DNA from: Pisolithus tinctorius
Lineage: Eukaryota; Basidiomycota; Agaricomycetes; Boletales; Pisolithaceae
Assembly (NCBI GenBank): GCA_024663395.1
Contig: JANFAH010000009.1
Location: 1,550,001-1,614,000, forward strand
Length of the DNA stretch: 64,000 bases
Direction: 5' to 3'
Positions 12,332 to 25,600 of the stretch are shown here, piece by piece. The translations under genes were made by a program, and so were the position numbers. Position 1 is the stretch's first letter, and the number at the start of each line of letters is the position of its first letter. The notes beneath the pieces were generated by a model. The model saw only the letters and a list, made by a program, of their open reading frames with translations. It ran no database searches and was not told the origin of the DNA.

Positions 12332-15168
12332 ATGGCTGATTCTTTCGCTGATCTGTGGACTTCATCTGCGCCTGTGAAACAAACGCAACAGCCCCAAAGG
12401 CTAGGCGCGTCTTCCGCTCCAAAACCCAACCCGCCGAGTCAACGCCCGCAGTGGGATGCGTTCTCCGCCCTTTCGGCATCACAACCAACATCACGGACAC
12501 ATCTACCCCTTCAGGCGCAGATACAACAGAAGCCAGTGGCGGTTTCACAAAGACAGAATGTCTCCTCTGACGCTTTCAGTGGACTTTTCGATGCTTCCAT
12601 GGGTTTCGGGAGCGGGAGTGCTAAGGAAGCTACTAACATGTCTATGGCCGAGAAGGCCACTTTGGCACAGAAAGGAAAGGCGCAACAAGCGCAGCTAGAG
12701 AACGGGAGGATATCTTCACAGTCAGCTATACCATCGGCGTGGGATGGCCTCGATTCTCTTGCACAAACCACTATTCCCGTTATGTCCTCTGCGGTCAAGT
12801 CGCCACCGCAAGATGATTTTGATTTCACATTTGGGTGCGCAAAAGCTACCCAGAAAATTGACTCTGGTGTCAGTCAAGATGAAGGTGACTGGGGATTGTC
12901 AGACTTTTCTTCTCCTCACCCATCTGCGCAGTTGAAAGCGCAGCCCAAGGTTCAGTCTTTATGGGATATAGACGATTTTGCTTCTCCTTCCCCTCAGCGC
13001 TCCCAGACAGACAGCCCTGTTTCCTCCAATCTCACCGTTCGGAACGACCGCGAGAATGCTCTTTTTGACGGGAATGTACGCGAAGATGATATCCTTGGCG
13101 ACCTCTGCAAGCCAGTCGTACGTACCATTTATTCATGTTTATATTTGCAAATTTCGGCTTCACATTCTTTCTATCTAAGTCTGGTGCTGTATTCTAACCA
13201 TCGCTAAAACCCCAGCAGAACCATTCTATTCGGCCATCGCCTCCTCCACAACTTGCCCCCGTTCCTTCTACAGCTCAACAATTATCACGCACCCCCACAA
13301 CCTCTCCACCGCCTCATATAACTGGTCAATTAGTTGAAATGGGATTTTCACCCCAAACAGCTCGATCGGCCCTGGTATCTACCTGTACGCCCGATGGTTT
13401 TGACGTACAGGCGGCCTTGGACTGGCTTCTAGCTCATAGAGAAGCATCATCTCCTTCCGAGTCAGACAACCGCCGCTCTGAGGGCTTGGACTCGGAAACG
13501 GTCCATCGTACATCCAGGGGACCTCCGACTCGCGCGACCCGCAAACCATCTCATTTGGGTTCTCGGAACGCTCAGCAGAGACAACCCAACTCTGACACTG
13601 CAGATTTTCCCGCTTCCACTGAGCGGTTCCTTTCCCAGGCAGGTGAAATTGGGCGTGGCATGTTTAGTCGCGCAAATGCCTTGTTTAAGGAAGGGAAAGA
13701 GCGGGCCGTGAAGATGTACGAGGAACGGACCGGTGCTTCCTCTACTCGGGTTGCTGGCAGTGCCAATGGAAGACCCCGTTGGATGCGGGAAGGCTCTGGT
13801 GAGGGGGAATTACGGGAAGACAAGCCGCAAGGAGATTTCAAAGATGAAAACCACGAATCCAAGTCATGCAAGTCCAGATCATTACGCAGCTCCCCTGGCG
13901 ACATCCAATTCCAAGCATCACCGCCTGCGACCACTGAAGAAGTTGATTTGTTTAGCAATGATGCTTCTCAAATAGTACACCAATCTCTCCCCCCCAAGGG
14001 GAAGCCGAACGCGGAGCTAACGCCGTCCACCTCGAATTCAACATCCTCCCTGCTTACCGACCCGCAGTCCACCACATGTCCCTCCGCGCAAATTGACTGC
14101 TACGATTTCCTCCGCCGTCTTTGGGACGTACCAAATCTCAAAAGTCAGCAGGCACTGAAGCGTACAAGCTTGGTCAGTATCCTGCCGCTGCCGCTGCTTA
14201 CTCGCGTGCACTCGCATCAGTACCGGAAGGACACGTGCTGCGCCTTCCTCTTCTTACAAACCGTGCTGCAGCGCTATCCAAGGTCGGCGAACTTTCCGGT
14301 GTTGTAGAGGATTGTAGTGCAGCAATTGCACTCACGGAAAGATACATGAGTAAAGCGGATACTGCGAACGCAAAGATTGGCCGGATGCATGTTGTCGTTG
14401 AGGCCACTAGTGGAACAGAGGAGGGTACGGAGGTCGATCTCGCTGGCGGGCTTACGAAGGCATATCAACGTCGTGCAGAAGCATATGAGGGTCTTGAAAA
14501 GTGGGCACGGGCACTCGCAGATTGGAAGGTGTTGGTCGGGTGCGGAGTGGGCTGGTGCAGCACGATCATTGGCCACAAGTGGTATAGCACGGTGCCGGCG
14601 AATGGTGGATGGTGGGGATCAATCTGCACCAGACGGAACTAAGAGGAGGCCCGGAATCCGACCATCTGTCTCGCCCACCGTAGTGCCCCAGCTATCGAAG
14701 CCGCGTCCCAAACATTCCACGGTTTCTCCCTCTATTGGGACGGGCGAATCATCGGCGGTTGTAGCACTCCGCGCAGCAGCGGACGTTGCGGCCTCTGAGG
14801 ATGCCGAACGTTGCGCTCACTAAAGATGTTGTCGACGCGCAGTTACTCGCTTGGCGGCAAGGAAAGGAAACGAACATCCGCGCGTTACTGACTACCTTGG
14901 ATAGTGTGCTTTGGCCGGAACTTGGATGGAAGAAGGTGGGCATGGCCTGAAGGTTGTTGGCAAAGGACAGGTCAAGGTCGCATACATGCGCGCGATTGCT
15001 CGGGTGCATCCCGATAAGGTGAGTGTCGTCGAAAACGTGTTTACGAATACTGATCTATCGGTTACATAACAGCTAAACGCGGATAATACCACCATTGAAC
15101 AGCAGATGATTGCGAGCGGCGTATTCGGAACTCTCAACCAAGCGTGGAACGCATTTCTACAGCAGTAG
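12332..15168 (+). pseudogene. SWA2: Auxilin-like clathrin uncoating factor (UBA-TPR-J domain, SWA2-like), reading frame broken
   Basis: Starts MADSFADLW at 12332; first intron about 13118-13215. Domains in order: a disordered clathrin-adaptor-type region, a UBA domain (QLVEMGFSPQTARSAL, near 13330), TPR repeats (GTEAYKLGQYPAAAAAYSRAL, near 14155), and a C-terminal J domain with IARVHPDK (near 15005) split by an intron from LNADNTTIEQQMIASGVFG. This is the Swa2/auxilin layout: it recruits Hsc70 to strip clathrin from vesicles. The frame breaks: frame 1 to 0 before the TPR (14060-14150, perhaps an unseen intron), then clear single-base shifts near 14546, near 14820 and near 14948, which no intron can explain. 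Either this allele is dead or the assembly has indel errors here; the coding signal on both sides of each break is otherwise well preserved. Confidence 0.8.
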
Positions 15169-16038
15169 TGAATCCTAGCTTCGAACCATTCCTACGGGCC
15201 ATTATGTGACGTTAATACCCCGTCGCTATTGTTACTTTGTAGAGTGAACCTGGCAGCGGCGCTAGGGTTCTGCTGGTCAGTAACCGTCACTTGTGGGAAA
15301 ATCCGAGTAAACTTACATAAGTAACTGAATTTGACTCTCAATGAAGTATTGATTCCTTTACTCAAAGTTGCAACATTCAGTCTCCGTATTCCCGTACTCG
15401 TGTCTCACCGTAATGGAAAACAATTTTTCGTGTGAACGTGAAAAGTCAACGCCACCATCATACGTTGAGTTACGTTTTCAAGTATGGCATCCGATGACTG
15501 ATTCCATCAAGCCCCCCAGAAATAGTTCATATTTCCATCATGGATTGGTGAGTTGCTCGGCTAAATGGCGGTCCCTTTTAACTATCCACTGTCACAGCAT
15601 TAGTCAACAGTACTGAGGACGTGCAGGGTGCTAAAGGGCGCCAGTCGTGACTGGTGATTCATGGCCCTGTTGAGCGTTGACGACTCAGGTATGAAAAGCA
15701 TGCGAGTGTCTCCTGGTAACGAGGTTGATTGTAACAGAGATGACATCTCAAATATATATGATATTCGCCCAGCTGCCTTGTGCAATAGCCCTCACAGGCT
15801 CTCACCCGATGCGTTGAAGTATAATAATTCGTTCGCAAAATTTTACGGGACACAAACCTGGCCATACCTGCTACCCCGAGTCTGGGGATCCTGGAGTGTC
15901 CGATCACAGCTTTCGTAGGTCCCCACGGGCAAGTGGTGTCTGGGTGGTGATACGAGGCACATAAGTTTATCCTGCAATATTTAATCTGGCTGGTCAGCCG
16001 GCCACATCCTTTCCAACCCAACCCTTCCGTTCGTTACC
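15169..16038. other. Intergenic, upstream of the glycosidase gene
   Basis: 870 bp with no supported gene on either strand; presumably the 3' flank of the SWA2-like gene and the promoter of the secreted glycosidase. Confidence 0.5.
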
Positions 16039-17530
16039 ATGAATTCTTTCTCCAGGTTTATCCCTCTCGCCGCTCTCCTGCTGTCCACGCGCGCGCTGGG
16101 CAGCTCCGACGAGGCCAATTTTCAGGCCTGGTCAAAAAGAGGAGATGCCGTCCGTTCTGCCATGCAAGCCTCTATCAGAACAAGGTATGTTGCAAGTGTT
16201 GTCGTTTTCCCGCATCTTGCCTGAGCTCCCTATTTAGCTGGGAACAAGGGACTGCAGCCGGGGCTATTCTAGAGTGGAATGACCCAGAATATTCAGTTTT
16301 TGCGCCTAACCCATTCGTGTCGAATGGTCAATTCCCGTTGGACTCCCTTCAGTTTGCGTACAGCGCTGCCGTCCGTCAAACTCCGGATGGTAGGCTCAGT
16401 CAGAACATCAACGATGCCCTTGACGGTGCCGCTCTGGATGGAGCATCTGCGGGGTCCGTCGTTCTTATGGGTAAGGTGTCTAAACCACACTCTGTTCTAA
16501 CCAAATAGCATTAATTGTACGTATCAGGCACTTTCACGGACACTGACCGTGCCACTTACTGGGAAAATGCCGCAGACGGGGAGCTCAATTATGTATGATC
16601 ATGCCTTCTCCAGAATATTGATGTAAGTATGCTAACGAGCTCCTGCAGGTTCTGAATGTCGCACCTAGAACCAGCACAGGTGCTATCTCAGCCAGGGATG
16701 ATAGTGCCCAGTACTGGTAAGTGTGACATACACTTCTTTTCGTTCGACCTGAAGGATGTCCTTGGTAGGTCTGATGGGGTCTACATGGGCTTCCCATTCA
16801 TCGCTTATTATGGTGCAGTGAAGAACAACGGAACGCTCTTACAGATCGCATATGATCAGTGCCGCCTCTATCGAGATGCTCTCTTGATTGATGGCCCCAC
16901 TGGCAAACTTTGGGCTCACATCTACGACGACAGTACCTCTTCTTGGATCGACGAGGGCATTTGGGCTACCGGTATTACGGGCAATTTTCAGCCTTCCGTG
17001 CATGCTTCCTAACTATCACACAGGTAATGGATGGGCTGCTTTGGGAATGCTTCGTGTTGCCGTCACTATTCAAAAGAGTTCTTTCTGCTCCAGCATGACG
17101 TCGCAAGTATCAGATCTGCTCGCTTGGGTCAAGGAGATCTTGGATGGCGAATTTGCTGCCCTGGTGAGCTCGACCTTATCGAGTAGGCGTGGACGTGCTA
17201 CTGACGCCGGTCTTTCTGCTTCAGGGCAGCGATAATCTTCTTCCAGACTACTTAACTGGTGGGCCAAACTTTGGCGATGCATCCTCTTCAGCGGCCTTGG
17301 CATCCGTTGCGTACAGGGCTGCGAAATTATATCCTGACCAGTTCGGTTCCAACTACACTGACATCGCTGCGAATATTCGGGATGCCGTTCTAGGTGGCGT
17401 TACCAACCTTGGGACTGTTAGTCCCGTCGTCAATCCTTTGGTTTGGACCGAGACTGGGCTGTTGTCGACAGAAGCGCAAGCGTTTACTCTGATGATGCTT
17501 TCTGCTTGGAGGGACTGGATCGGTGCCTGA
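16039..17530 (+). CDS. Secreted six-hairpin glycosidase (GH105/GH88-like)
   Basis: Seven exons: 16039-16184, 16238-16470, 16528-16592, 16649-16716, 16769-16971, 17024-17163 and 17225-17530, totalling 386 residues. The start MNSFSRFIPLAALLLSTRALGS is a clear signal peptide, so the protein is exported. SWEQGTAAGAILEW, SDGVYMGFPFIAYYG, GNGWAALGMLR and LPDYLTGG are spaced as in fungal (alpha/alpha)6 barrel proteins of the unsaturated uronyl/rhamnogalacturonyl hydrolase type; the Asp of SDGVYMG sits where the family has its general acid. A likely job is trimming pectin or other uronic-acid side chains outside the cell. The substrate cannot be told from sequence alone, and annotation elsewhere often says only six-hairpin glycosidase. 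Confidence 0.8.
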
Positions 17531-18114
17531 CCACACCACTTTCAAATAAGAAGAGCCACCTGATGCTACACGACGTTGGCGTTAACATTGCTCACCTCTA
17601 ACCCTCGCTCCCTCACTTCACATTCGTTTGTAAGGCCCTCTCTTTTTTCTTTATTTATAATTATACCACTTTCGAAGTACCTGCTTAGACTAGTGCGAGG
17701 CCACTTGAAACTAGTGTTACAGTGGAAGTGTCACTTCCGGTACGCATCACTTGGTCGTCACTTTTGTGCTTGACTCAGAACAATATGACTACTATAATTT
17801 TGACAGTTCCATTGAATGACAAATGAGACTAAGTCTGGACAGCATGTTATTTTCTGATGGCATGCAGCATTTCATGTTCAATATCCAGACTGCGAATTCA
17901 ACGCTGTCAACTGAGTGACTAGGTGACGCACACCATCGACTCACGCGTAAATTAAACGCGTGACATCAGGCACGTGACCGCGGAACGCGACGTTACTCGT
18001 GTCATCACCCTCAGGCCAACTGCTACCCGCACATACGACTCGTACGCATGTCAAGCCACAGCCGCCGCAAGGCTAGTATTTATTAACCTCTCTGCTGTTT
18101 CGGACGACGAGGAG
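17531..18114. other. Intergenic between glycosidase and Artemis-like genes
   Basis: 584 bp; 3' flank of the glycosidase and promoter of the nuclease gene. No gene seen. Confidence 0.5.
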
Positions 18115-21100
18115 ATGCCTACCAATACGCCATACCATTCCTTTGCTCTCCCGTACCCAATACGTGTGGATAGCTTCACCGACACCGTAAATGGCTTACC
18201 CTCGCCGTACAATAGGCCGGCCCTGCATTTATTAACTCATACACACTCAGACCATCTTATTGGTCTGGCCTCGAAGTCATTTGGTTATCAGATCATTTGT
18301 TCCCCAGATGCAAAAGAAATGCTCCTGCGCCACGAAGTATATGCGGAGCGCTCGCTCTTCGATCACGAATATCGCGCACAGAAAACCAAGACATATAGTC
18401 ACTTGAAGGTCGACCCCTGTGTGATGCCAAATGGTGAAAAGTTCTACGCAGGGTCCAGGGACCTCCTCGTACGCCAGCCAACGACTCTTACCTTGCTCAC
18501 ATACTGAGACTTCCTAGCGCGCGGTGCCTCTGCATACTCCCACTGAATTTGAACTATATGATAATGAAACTGTTACTATCACTTTAATTGACGCCAACCA
18601 TTGCCCCGGCGCGGTAATGTATGCAATTCTGATACCTGATACGTTCGTTCTCCCATACCTATCTGTAGGTTCCTCATAGAAGGCCCTCGCGGGTCAGTCT
18701 TGCATACAGGCGATATGCGGGCGGAGCCCTGGTTTCTTTCCTCTCTTGCGCGGAACCCTTTTCTTCAACGGTACCTCGCGGATTCGGCAGAGAGCCTCAG
18801 TGTCCTCGTGGCTCGTAACGAGGTAATACACATGGAAGCAACGGGACTCATAAAGACCCTCGAAGCTGTGTACCTTGACACAGCCAGCCTACTCTCAATG
18901 ACCATAGTACCAAGCAAGGCGAGTCGTGTGCCGATTCTCTTCGTGGCGCAAACGTCGAGGGTGCTGATCATGATTGATAGCAGTGCGCGGTGCAAGGCCT
19001 CGTAGAACTCGTCGCTCTGTTCCCTTCGACTACCTTTTTCTTCATAAATTCTTGGACTTGGGGTTATGAGGACATCTTGAAAGGCATTGCGCTTGCCTTC
19101 CACTGTAAGGTAGGATCTGCCTCACCTCGGCTATTTCCATAGATGCCGGTTTCTGAAAAAATTGGGTCTCAACAACTCACCTTAGATTCATTTCGACCGT
19201 TATAAGTATGCCATTTATATGAATACCTCCGACCCCCTGATGCGTGCTCTTGGCACTCGCGATCCTTCGTCTACCCGATTCCATGCGTGCGAGCGTTTTG
19301 ATCGTTGTTCTTTCGTTGATGTTCCCCTTCACGAATGCGGCGGAGAGGGATTTAATCCCCCCCTCAGTGTGGAGGGGAAGAATGTTGTTTATATTAACCC
19401 TGTGACTATGGGAAGTGCGCAGTGGGACAATTACAAGGCTGAAGTGAAGCGACATCTCTTGCGAGGTAAAAGTGTGGATTCACTGGTAAGGGTGGCATCG
19501 TCCCGGGCAACTGGCATTTTTACTGACAAGATTTTTCTTCGGTGTGATCGCCAATGTGATAAACGCAAAATAAGCTTGTGCCTCTCAGTCGCCACTCTCC
19601 ATTGCCGGAACTGATGAATTTTGTCTCTCTCTTCCGCCCGCATCGTGTGATACCTAACACTTTGCATCCCCCTTTCGATGGACTCGACTGGGGTGCTATG
19701 AGTGCAATGTTTGAGAGTTGCGTCTCTCCACTGCCAGCTCCTCAAGTCCATTCCCGTTTCAGCTCTGTCACGGCCCCTCCATGCTCGATGACTTCCAACA
19801 CAATCCCCGAAAACCTTCCCCAGCCTACAATCTTCTCGTTGACATTGAATTCAGAACCTCCTTTCATAAATCCGGCACTTGGGAATGATGAGATAGATGT
19901 TACTATCCAGAATCTTGTCGGACCTTCATCCACAGCGGAAAAGTGGGCCGACATGGGGGGTAAGCGGTCAAAACTAGAGGTGATAAAAACGTGGTTGCCC
20001 AGGAGAGATAAGGGCAAAGTACGAGGGGTGCGGTGGAACTTGTTGGATAGACCGAGTGGAACTCCTGTTGCTGGGCCAAGTCGAATGGCGGACTCGAATG
20101 CTTCCAACCAGTCAAGCGTATTTCCGGGTAGACTTATTGTGCCAAAGGTAAACGAGAGTCGTCATGCCGCTGACTCCGATGACTCCTCGGACGAAGGCGC
20201 ATCATATGATCATGCACATACTGCATGGGTGCTATTCGGGTCAGGACTTCCTGACGGAGCACCTACGGGTGGGGCGCCACCTTCGCATAATGGATCTCCA
20301 CCGGGAGCGACGGATGAAATTGGGACACTCCCTACACCGGTTGCGTCGCCGGTTCCCCACTTGTCTACGGGTATCTCGCGCACAACAAATATCGAATGGG
20401 CGACTACCGAACTAATCATGCAATCGGATAGTCCATCTACACCCTTATCATTGTCCTCTCCATTAGTCCAGGACCCCTTCAGCAGCTCTTCTCCCGTATC
20501 ACTTGACAACCTTGGGTTCGTGAGCTCCAATAACGCTCCTAGAGATGAATTTCAACGACAGCATTCTCAAGGTGACGCGGGGCCATTTGCCTGCATCGAT
20601 AATGTGCTTGCCTCCCCGAAAGCCGCGGACCTTGACCCGCTGCCAAGCGACGTTCAGACCCGAACTATTCAGAGTCGGGATATTTCTGGTGGTCGGCAGC
20701 GAAAGCGGTCATTGGAGGAGACGAGGAAATTATCTCTTCAGTCTGACTCTGAAAACAGTTCTCCGTGCACGAAGCATCCCAGGTTGGACCGAGAGCGACC
20801 ACCCTCACCACTGGAGGCGGGGAAGGAGATCAAAAGAAAGGCATATAGCCAACTATCCAGTGGTTCCCCGATCGTGACCAGGAATCCCCAGAAATCAATC
20901 GACGTCAACGAGACTGCACTATTCATTATGACATCTCCGAAAGTCATAAAAAGCACGCCTACATTACCGTCGTTGTCGTTCCCAGTTAACAGCGCAGACG
21001 AATTAGGAAAGCTATTCCCCGAAGCAGCACGTCTCGCTCCTCGTCTCACCAAGGCAACTTCCACCTCTGCAAGTCTTCATTCGACTATCTTGCCAGCGAA

Positions 21101-21521
21101 GATCATTATGGCAGAGAGAACGTTTGGCACCATGTCAGCAGGAATCCACGATTCTATCACCATTTCAAGTTCTATCAGCTCGAGGACCGCAGAGCGTCAT
21201 GCACGCCGCAGAGAGCGGCAAGTCCTGACGGATAAACTCCGTCTTGCGAGGCCAGATCTCGCTCAGGCTCCTAAACCCGCGAAGCAGCGGTCAAAGGGAG
21301 CAACGACCCAAACAGAATCAGTACCATCTTCGCATTCATCTTCGGTTCTTCCATCTGCTTTGGTAGGAGGTCCCACGTGTAACTTGGGATGCACTGACAG
21401 CGAGAACACGAATATTGACTGGGAAAGAAGCTTGAGATTGGCAGAGGAAGTGAAAGAGGTGGTGAAGAAGGGCGGGAATGCAAGCCATGTTCTGCCAAGG
21501 TTGACGTGCTTAAGGCGTTGA
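18115..21521 (+). CDS. Artemis/SNM1-like DNA cross-link and end-processing nuclease (metallo-beta-lactamase, beta-CASP, DRMBL)
   Basis: Six exons: 18115-18468, 18518-18618, 18669-18927, 18981-19109 (acceptor could be 3 nt later), 19186-19485 and 19575-21521. Sum 1,029 residues, phases consistent. Metal-binding motif THTHSDHLIGL at residues 41-51, then DANHCPGAVM and HTGDMR complete the metallo-beta-lactamase site. The beta-CASP part includes ALFPSTTFFFINSWTWGYED and RFHACERFDRC. The DRMBL motif VPLSRHSPLPELMNFVSLFRPHRV follows in the last exon. The remaining roughly 600 residues are low complexity, Ser/Pro-rich and probably disordered. The catalytic domain starts at residue 1 with no N-terminal zinc finger, which fits Artemis (DCLRE1C) better than Pso2/SNM1A. 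Likely nuclear, in end joining or cross-link repair. Confidence 0.88.
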
Positions 21522-21997
21522 TGGTGGAAATGTTCTCCGTATGCATCGTTCAAGATACGTGGGCTTTAATACTGGTAATCCTCAGCCGCTCGCTAGAGCG
21601 GGGAGCTGTCGTGCGCCAAAGCGGGCTCCGTATTCGTGTGTACATCAATATGGTAGATCGGATCGTCCGTATGACGCACACCAATACGATATGCAATAGG
21701 CACTAGATTCCACCACCGCGATGAGAACGATACCTGATAGCAGGTGTAGTTAATTATAATGATAGGCGGGTAAGCGCCTGCCGGTCGACACCGGGGCCAT
21801 CAGTGAGCGCCAATTGCATGTATTTTCAATCGCTACATGTGTCATGTCAAGGGCTCTTCAACTTGGTGCCAACGTACCGTTACAACCTATGCAGCCCACA
21901 GAAGACGGTCCGTAAGACTGTTACGGGATAGAACTACGTTGTCCCAAAAATACTTACAGGATCAATCCAGGCATGACTTATTGGAGTAACCATTGAT
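21522..21997. other. Intergenic
   Basis: Nothing recognised between the nuclease stop and the glutathione transferase relic. Confidence 0.5.
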
Positions 21998-22440
21998 GCC
22001 GACTAGTGAGGCTCCTACTTGCCACCGGATGGGTAAAATGCCCTGACGTTGGGCCGCTACTCAAAACTGAAGATGTAAGCCTCAAAATCGTGGATGACCA
22101 ACACATATACACGCTACCCGTCATCGAAGACGCGACAACTGGCGCCAGCCGTGGACGACTCGCTCAATATCGATGGTCACCTCGATAAGACGTACCCTAA
22201 ACGCATTCCCAACGTGATGCAGGCGGTCACGACGGCTTTTCCCTACGCAGTGACAAGTACTGAAGGATACCGTTCGTGTTACCGACGCACGAGAGCTGAA
22301 AGGTTCAGAAGGGTGCAGACGACAGCGGGAGGAGAAACATCGAGAACAATTGGAAGTCATGCCGCACCACGAAGCATGGATGTTCCAAATTTTTCACCTT
22401 TGGGAACGGTCCCGGATTTTGTGGTCCGTGGAAGAATAAC
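21998..22440 (+). pseudogene. Decayed glutathione S-transferase (fungal Ure2/etherase-like N-terminal half)
   Basis: Translated pieces match the fungal GST pattern: GWVKCPDVGPLLK, then IYTLPVIEDATTGA (residues that normally position the glutathione), then after a one-base frame change near 22143 VDDSLNIDGHLDKTYPK, and further on YRRTRAERFRR and LGTVPDFVV, which resemble the helical C-terminal domain. No start codon in a sensible place, at least one frameshift, and the thioredoxin-fold beginning is missing. It is a relic, lying between two intact genes. Assignment rests on remembered family motifs. Confidence 0.6.
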
Positions 22441-22606
22441 GTGGAAAGTCCAGCGAGCTCAATTGCGGCCAGAGTCGTGCTTTGTAAGCACAACTAACTA
22501 GGGGTTAAGGTTACGCAAGCCGTTGGTGTATAATAGACTTGTAACCCTTCTGGCACGACTACACTGAACTGCGGAGGCAACACGGGTCACCTGCAAGACC
22601 ATCATA

Positions 22607-25600
22607 ATGCTTCCTTTGTTTGGAGATGAACGTAGGAGGCGCGCGATCAATTTGGGAGGGTCCACGTCCGCAACCTCCCAAGCTGCGATTCTGGAGCAGG
22701 CAAGGGCGCGAAGAATTGAACGTGAGGCATTGCGGAGGAGGGAAGAAAGCGCGATTAAGATTCAGTCTTGGTGGAGGGGCACCTTAGAGACTCGGAATGT
22801 CAGACGACATATGCGACAACTATTCTTGCAGGACGTAACAAGCCTCACAGGCCTCAGATGTCTTGTGTTCATCGGACAGGACGACGACCTTCTCCAGCAG
22901 TGGTCAGCAGCGATGTCCATGGATGATCGTAAGCGTCCTTATTTTAATTGCTTGGTGATGGTTTACTTTGCATACAGGCCTGTTATTTGGAGGTGCAGTG
23001 AGTCAAGATAAAGCTCATTGGGTTACATTGCTTTGTCGAGTCTCAGTCCTCCTGATTAAATCCGTGGCGAAGGCACCCTTGTGAGTTCTGATGGTATATT
23101 CTTTGTCTTCCGCTTTGACTCTCCAAAGAACATCCTCCGCGCTCACGCACCTGCAAGTGCTGTGTAAGCTGCTAGACCCATTATATGCGGCAAGAGTACT
23201 TGGGTCGCCCGAATCTGACCTACCCCGCATGTTGACTCAATATGTCATGCAACATGGCTTGTACTACAACATCCGCACTTCCATAGAAACGATTGTACGT
23301 TTTACGCGCGTTATGTTGAAATGTGACCACGCTCACATCATAGTAGGCCTTGGATTCCAAGGATGACCCGGCAATTCCATACCTCGTCAAACTTGTTTAT
23401 CTGCCATTTTCAAACGTTCCACCGTTGACGGAACTATTCACGCAGTACCTGCATGCCCTAGCTATTCACATATTGACAATTCCTCTCCTTCCATATCGCA
23501 TTCCACTTATATCTCTGTCAGAACTTTCCTCGAAACTCCCACTCGCATACCTACAAGCTCTTTCATCGTGTATAACTGACATTGTCATGCAAACATCTCC
23601 ATCGGCACAGATCAACATCATTGCAAACTTACTCGCTTTCGCTCCTCCCCGATATGCCGTTCTCCCGCTGCCTTCACTCGCAGCATACATCCAACTTCTA
23701 CGTGCATTGCTTTCGGCACTACCTGTACACGCTCTTGATCCTCCTTTTCCCGATTCAAAAAGCCAGTCCCTGTCCTGGGAGGATGATAGCGATAGGGACG
23801 ATGACGACAACGGACTCGTACCTGGAGGCTTAGTTGTGTCGCACTCCGTACTGCCCGTGTTGGACGCTAGAACACGAAAGAAACTACAGACTCTACCCTC
23901 TAGTTCCCACCTGAACACATTATTGAAACTTACTCGCCAACACCCCCAGCTATTACCGGACATAGTAGCTCTACTGATGGCTCTCAACATCGTTTGGCCC
24001 GCAGCCAAAGACAAGGTACTTGGAACGCTACTTCTGTATGGCGGCGGAGGCCTAGTACGTGAGATTTATCGTGACCAAGTCCGCCCCACGCCGCTGGGCC
24101 GCGATGAAAATATTGTTACCGTCATGGGTACGGATAACTTTTATCACCTGTATTATGCTACTGAAGGTGTGGACACGCAGACCCGTCTTTTCAAGACTGG
24201 TGGCCTCCACTACTACTCTTGACGGATCTGTACACGCACACGCTTCGCACGATGGGAGACGACGAGTTCTTTTCCAATTCACGCACACTCCTCACCGTTA
24301 ACGAACTTATTCCTTTCTCTCGTACTCTGTTTAACATTGCGTTCACCTTGTATTGGCGAGATGACCAATCGACGCTGCAAGATACCAATGTCCCAGGGCT
24401 TAACCTTCGTTGGATCAACGTGCGTGAGAGGCTGACGAAGTGTCTGCAGGCCATCCATGCTCGAGAGTAAGATTTTTGGTGTAGGTGCAAATTCATGCTA
24501 ATTGTAGTCAAAAATAGCTCCCGGCGACCATTCATGCCCCAAAATCATTGGCACGTGGACACGCAGATCGACATGAGCTCATTCATCGATGCTGCTGTGT
24601 AAGACTTTTCTCCATTTCAAACTCTACGGCCGATTGACTGGAACTATAGACACGAGGAACAGGAGACGGATGAAGTTTCTGGGCTACATGTTACCTCAAA
24701 ACGTCACCGGGCTTACTTTTCTCACCTTTCTCCGCGTCTAGGCATCCTTAGCAACATTCCGTTTGCGATACCGTTCGAGACCCGCGTACATATTTTCCGC
24801 CTTTTCGTCCAGACTGACATGGCGAAACGAGGTTTCAATCAATTTTCGCGCCATAACCGTGTGGAAGTGTCCATCCGCAGAGGCCATATTGCTCAAGATG
24901 GCTACGATAAGCTTTCAGGTGTAGATCTTCGAGCACCTATATTCATAACGTTCATCGATCAGTTCGGAGAGCCTGAGTAAGTCCAAGGAATCCCTTTACG
25001 TCTGATTGGTTTTTTGTAATCGTTGCCGTTATAGGGCCGGTATCGACGGTGGTGGCGTATTCAAGGAATTCTTTACCTCCCTGTGTAAAGAAGTGTTTGA
25101 CTCTGACCGCGGGTTATGGTTGGAGACCAAGAAAAACGAGATCTATCCGAATCCTCACTCGTATGCTTCGGAGGGTGAGTCGCCAGAGGCTGTCTTCCGT
25201 TGCTTGTGCTAAGCAAGATGTAGCATACAACCTCAGTTGGTACCGTTTCATCGGTCGCATCCTTGGCAAAGCACTGTACGAAGGAATTCTCGTCGAAGTT
25301 GCATTTGCTGGGTTTTTCCTTGCGAAGGTGGTTGCTGATCAGTGAACGGCGTATGCGTTAGCTAACTGCTCTCGGCAGTGGCTTGACAAGCAGAGTTTCC
25401 TCGACGATTTGGCCTCTCTTGACCCAGATCTGTACCAAGGCCTGATCTTCCTTAAGAATTATACAGGGAACGTAGAAGACCTTTCCGTCAATTTCACAGT
25501 TGCCACCGAAGGTAATGGCTCTTATGCGACTCCCGATATGATTCTAAACTTTCCCTCTAGAGTTCGGAGTTGCCAAAGTCGTGGATCTTATTCCGAACGG

